This document shows positions 38,903-40,433 of a DNA stretch of 40,433 nucleotides, one piece after another. A model generated the notes under the pieces. The model was not told where the DNA came from. It saw only the letters and a program-made list of their open reading frames with translations, and did not search any database. Source of the DNA: an uncultured Victivallis sp. (GTDB lineage: Bacteria > Verrucomicrobiota > Lentisphaeria > Victivallales > Victivallaceae); contig NZ_CALXSK010000038.1 of NCBI RefSeq assembly GCF_944391105.1, positions 1 to 40,433 of the forward strand, in the 5' to 3' direction. The position numbers were made by a program, and so were the translations under genes. Numbering within the stretch: position 1 is the stretch's first letter; each line of letters begins with the position of its first letter.

Positions 38903-38916
38903 GAATTATTCTTGAA
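38898..38916. promoter_or_regulatory. 19-bp palindrome covering the hydG-operon -35 region
   Basis: TTCAAGAATTATTCTTGAA is a perfect 9-1-9 dyad directly after the LOG-family stop codon and overlapping the -35 hexamer. That position fits a repressor operator. There is no T run after it, so it is a poor terminator for the LOG gene. Confidence 0.55.
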
Positions 38917-38917
38917 T

Positions 38918-39622
38918 TTATTGCTTGACCGTGGTACGGAATCCGAACCTGTGACAGGCGAGCAGATAATCGATCGCCTCCTCGGCCGAATCGACGAGGT
39001 GAAACAGTTCGAGATCCGTGGGGGCGATGGTGCCCCGCTTGACCATGACGTTTTTGAACCAGTGCAGCATTCCACTCCAGAACTCCTTATCCACAAGGAT
39101 GATCGGAATCCGGTTGATTTTGGAGGTCTGCACCATGGTCAGAACTTCACTGAGTTCGTCGAGTGTTCCGAATCCGCCGGGGAAGACGATGATCGCGGTC
39201 GAGTATTTGAGGAAACAGACTTTGCGGATGAAGAAGTAGCGGAAGGAGAGCGAATCGGTCTGATACTGATTCGGATGCTGTTCCATGGGCAGCTCGATGT
39301 TGAGACCGATCGACTTGCCTCCCGCTTCAAAAGCTCCTTTGGACGCGGCTCCCATGATGCCGGGTCCTCCGCCGGTGATAACGCCGTATCCGTTTTCCAC
39401 AAGCAGCCTGCCGAGAGTGTACGCCGATTGGAATTCCGGGGCGTCCTCCGGGGTGCGGGCCGAGCCGAATACCGCGGCGAGCCGATCCGGCATCTGACTC
39501 ATATCATCGAATGACTGGACGAATTCGGACATGATCCGCAGGATTCTCCATGAATCCGCGGGCATGAATTCATAGTTGTTGAAACTTCCGCCGCACATCT
39601 GGTTTTCCGAGTGGTTTTCCAT
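38918..39622 (-). CDS. LOG-family protein (TIGR00730, cytokinin-riboside phosphoribohydrolase-like)
   Basis: The protein has 234 residues. The nucleotide-binding fold is marked by VITGGGPGIMGAASKGAFEA (81-100) and the family signature PGGFGTLDE (148-156). An N-terminal extension of about 45 residues precedes the core, and a C-terminal tail follows VDSAEEAIDYLL. Family members cleave N6-modified or plain AMP-type nucleotides into base and ribose phosphate; many bacterial ones are still called lysine decarboxylase-like. AGGAG lies before the ATG at 39622. It is transcribed alone from a strong promoter. Confidence 0.88.
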   Translation of the reverse strand: MENHSENQMCGGSFNNYEFMPADSWRILRIMSEFVQSFDDMSQMPDRLAAVFGSARTPEDAPEFQSAYTLGRLLVENGYGVITGGGPGIMGAASKGAFEAGGKSIGLNIELPMEQHPNQYQTDSLSFRYFFIRKVCFLKYSTAIIVFPGGFGTLDELSEVLTMVQTSKINRIPIILVDKEFWSGMLHWFKNVMVKRGTIAPTDLELFHLVDSAEEAIDYLLACHRFGFRTTVKQ

Positions 39623-39659
39623 AACGCAAATCTCCTGAAGGAACAATGTTACATGCTGG

Positions 39660-39687
39660 AATATACAGCCGCTCCACGCGATGTCAA
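39660..39687 (-). promoter_or_regulatory. Promoter for the LOG-family gene
   Basis: On the minus strand TTGACA (39682-39687) and TATATT (39660-39665) are 16 bases apart. Confidence 0.65.
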
Positions 39688-39744
39688 GTCGCGTTGCGGA
39701 GTTTCCGGAAAAAACGGAAACGTTTTCTCCTGCGCGATCGGGAC

Positions 39745-39772
39745 TTGATTGTCCGGATTTCCAGATTATATT
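39745..39772 (+). promoter_or_regulatory. Promoter for the small secreted protein
   Basis: TTGATT (39745-39750) and TATATT (39767-39772) are 16 bases apart, followed by AGGAGG before the ATG at 39798. A GGAAACGTTTTC dyad lies just upstream (about 39716-39727). Confidence 0.6.
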
Positions 39773-39797
39773 ATTAACAGAAACAGGAGGTCCCACC

Positions 39798-40304
39798 ATG
39801 AAGTGTCCGCTTGAAATTCTTTGTGCTGTTTTGCTGTTTGGTGCAGCAGTCGTGAACGGGGAAGAAAAGCCGGAAACGGTCACTTCCGCGCCGCCGGCCG
39901 TCCCCGCGTCCAAATCGGAAGGCACTCCCCTGACTCCGCCGCTCGAAACCGGCGGCGTCGAGCTCGGAGACTCTACGGTCAAACCCGGTTCCAACGGAAA
40001 ATCCGAGACGCTGATTCAGAGTGGAAACCGCGTCATCTACCAGAAAAACGGTGCGTCGACATTCCGCTCTGCGCCGAAGGGAGAGACTCCGCAATATGTG
40101 AACGACAGCGAAGGGCGGGTTCGCCAGGTCACTCCGGTGCAGAAGGCGAAGCCGATTGTGAGTGTTCCGAATCCTTCATCATCATCAAGTTCGCAGCCGT
40201 CGCAGCGGGAGAGCCGCCCGTCGCCGATTCCGCGCCAGGAGCGTCCGAGCGGCAGTTCCATGCCGCGGTCTCCGTTTCTGCGGCCGAATCCGCTGCGCCG
40301 TTGA
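39798..40304 (+). CDS. Small secreted Pro/Ser-rich protein
   Basis: The protein has 168 residues. The signal peptide is residues 1-21 (AAVVNG/EE). The rest is predicted disordered: TPLTPPLETGGVELGDSTVK, a short central region (VIYQKNGASTFRSAPKGETP), and a tail rich in Pro, Ser and Arg ending PFLRPNPLRR. There is no recognised domain. Its general make-up (secreted, acidic start, basic Pro/Ser/Arg tail) resembles the C-terminal region of the 34703 gene, but I see no convincing homology. An AGGAGG ribosome site suggests good expression. Confidence 0.6.
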   Translation: MKCPLEILCAVLLFGAAVVNGEEKPETVTSAPPAVPASKSEGTPLTPPLETGGVELGDSTVKPGSNGKSETLIQSGNRVIYQKNGASTFRSAPKGETPQYVNDSEGRVRQVTPVQKAKPIVSVPNPSSSSSSQPSQRESRPSPIPRQERPSGSSMPRSPFLRPNPLRR

Positions 40305-40331
40305 AATTCTTAGGGGGAGAGGGTTTTTTTT

Positions 40332-40394
40332 ATGAAACTGTGGAAAATTCTGTCAGCAGAGCCAATTTCAAAAGTATTGGCTCTCTCGTGTTAA
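40332..40394 (+). pseudogene. Truncated open frame running into the right terminal repeat
   Basis: An ATG at 40332 follows an AGAGGG ribosome site at eight bases and reads MKLWKILSA, like the start of a signal peptide. From 40358 the frame is inside the terminal repeat and stops at 40392-40394 after 20 codons. It looks like a gene start cut off by the repeat, either through insertion or because the sequence ends in a repeat copy. The original product cannot be known. Confidence 0.4.
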
Positions 40395-40433
40395 TCACTT
40401 GTTTTTTCGTGCGTCAAAACCGTTTCGGCGCAC
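40358..40433 (-). repeat. Right copy of the 76-bp inverted repeat
   Basis: Exact reverse complement of 2-77. Read from the interior outward it starts with the 9-bp hairpin (AGAGCCAAT / ATTGGCTCT with reversed loop) and ends with the GTGCG/CGCAC dyad at the window edge. It interrupts a short open frame with a good ribosome site. Different flanking bases at the two copies show that they are two insertion sites, not one duplicated junction. Confidence 0.9.

Noticed and set aside
2..40433. Whole window as one transposon or integrated element bounded by inverted repeats
   Set aside because: No transposase, integrase or cargo signature, and the interior carries an essential gene (alaS) and ordinary biosynthesis; a repeat-broken contig is simpler.

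Overview
The window looks like a chromosomal contig from a Lentisphaerota bacterium of the Victivallis type. I infer this from two short secreted pseudopilins with an FTLIELL(V/I)[13 protein letters not shown] N-terminus and a C-terminal FVDGH motif. Three FAD-dependent oxidoreductases of the FAD_oxidored type, a GHL10-like secreted glycosidase, a DUF4838 protein and PVC-style secreted Pro-rich proteins point the same way. No rRNA, tRNA, CRISPR array, transposase or phage gene was seen. The outer 76 bases at each end are perfect inverted copies of one another (2-77 and 40358-40433). The window is therefore either a contig broken at two copies of a dispersed repeat or is bounded by element ends.

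Layout: 0.1-4.8 kb (+) holds a carbohydrate locus: GHL10-like glycosidase, pseudopilin, DUF4838. 5.0-8.6 kb (-) is alaS (a short form without C-Ala), a STAS protein, a small membrane protein with a probable frameshift, and DUF4240. 8.7-17.0 kb (-) is a sugar-nucleotide block in transcription order: UDP-HexNAc-type dehydrogenase, gmd, fcl, a glycosyltransferase, UDP-xylose synthase, UDP-glucose dehydrogenase, FAD oxidoreductase. It can make GDP-fucose, UDP-glucuronate, UDP-xylose and probably a UDP-HexNAcA for surface glycans, but no polymerase or flippase is present. 17.2-18.5 kb is an SDF-family symporter. 18.8-20.4 kb is an overlapping GNAT/class V aminotransferase pair. 20.4-22.2 kb is a divergent AraC regulator and nucleoside hydrolase.

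22.7-30.4 kb is a second carbohydrate locus. An FAD oxidoreductase and a pseudopilin (-) diverge from an IclR regulator, a GH37-fold protein lacking both trehalase catalytic acids and a DUF3863-like protein (+), and another FAD oxidoreductase (-) follows. 30.4-34.6 kb (-) is comEC, a GT4 glycosyltransferase and larE, with overlapping ends. 34.7-36.1 kb is a secreted Pro-rich protein. 36.2-36.4 kb is a 67-residue membrane protein. 37.0-38.7 kb (-) is hydG with a TM1266-like regulator, preceded by a leader with an intrinsic terminator. 38.9-39.6 kb is a LOG-family protein and 39.8-40.3 kb another small secreted Pro/Ser-rich protein.

The most noteworthy unexplained items are non-coding or atypical. 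Two promoter-plus-terminator-bounded regions without a convincing ORF (about 22.38-22.64 kb and 36.58-36.87 kb) look like orphan structured RNAs. The hydG operon has a 19-bp palindrome on its -35 region and a 13-bp terminator hairpin abutting its first ATG. The GH37-fold protein has lost its catalytic acids, and the window ends are inverted repeats.
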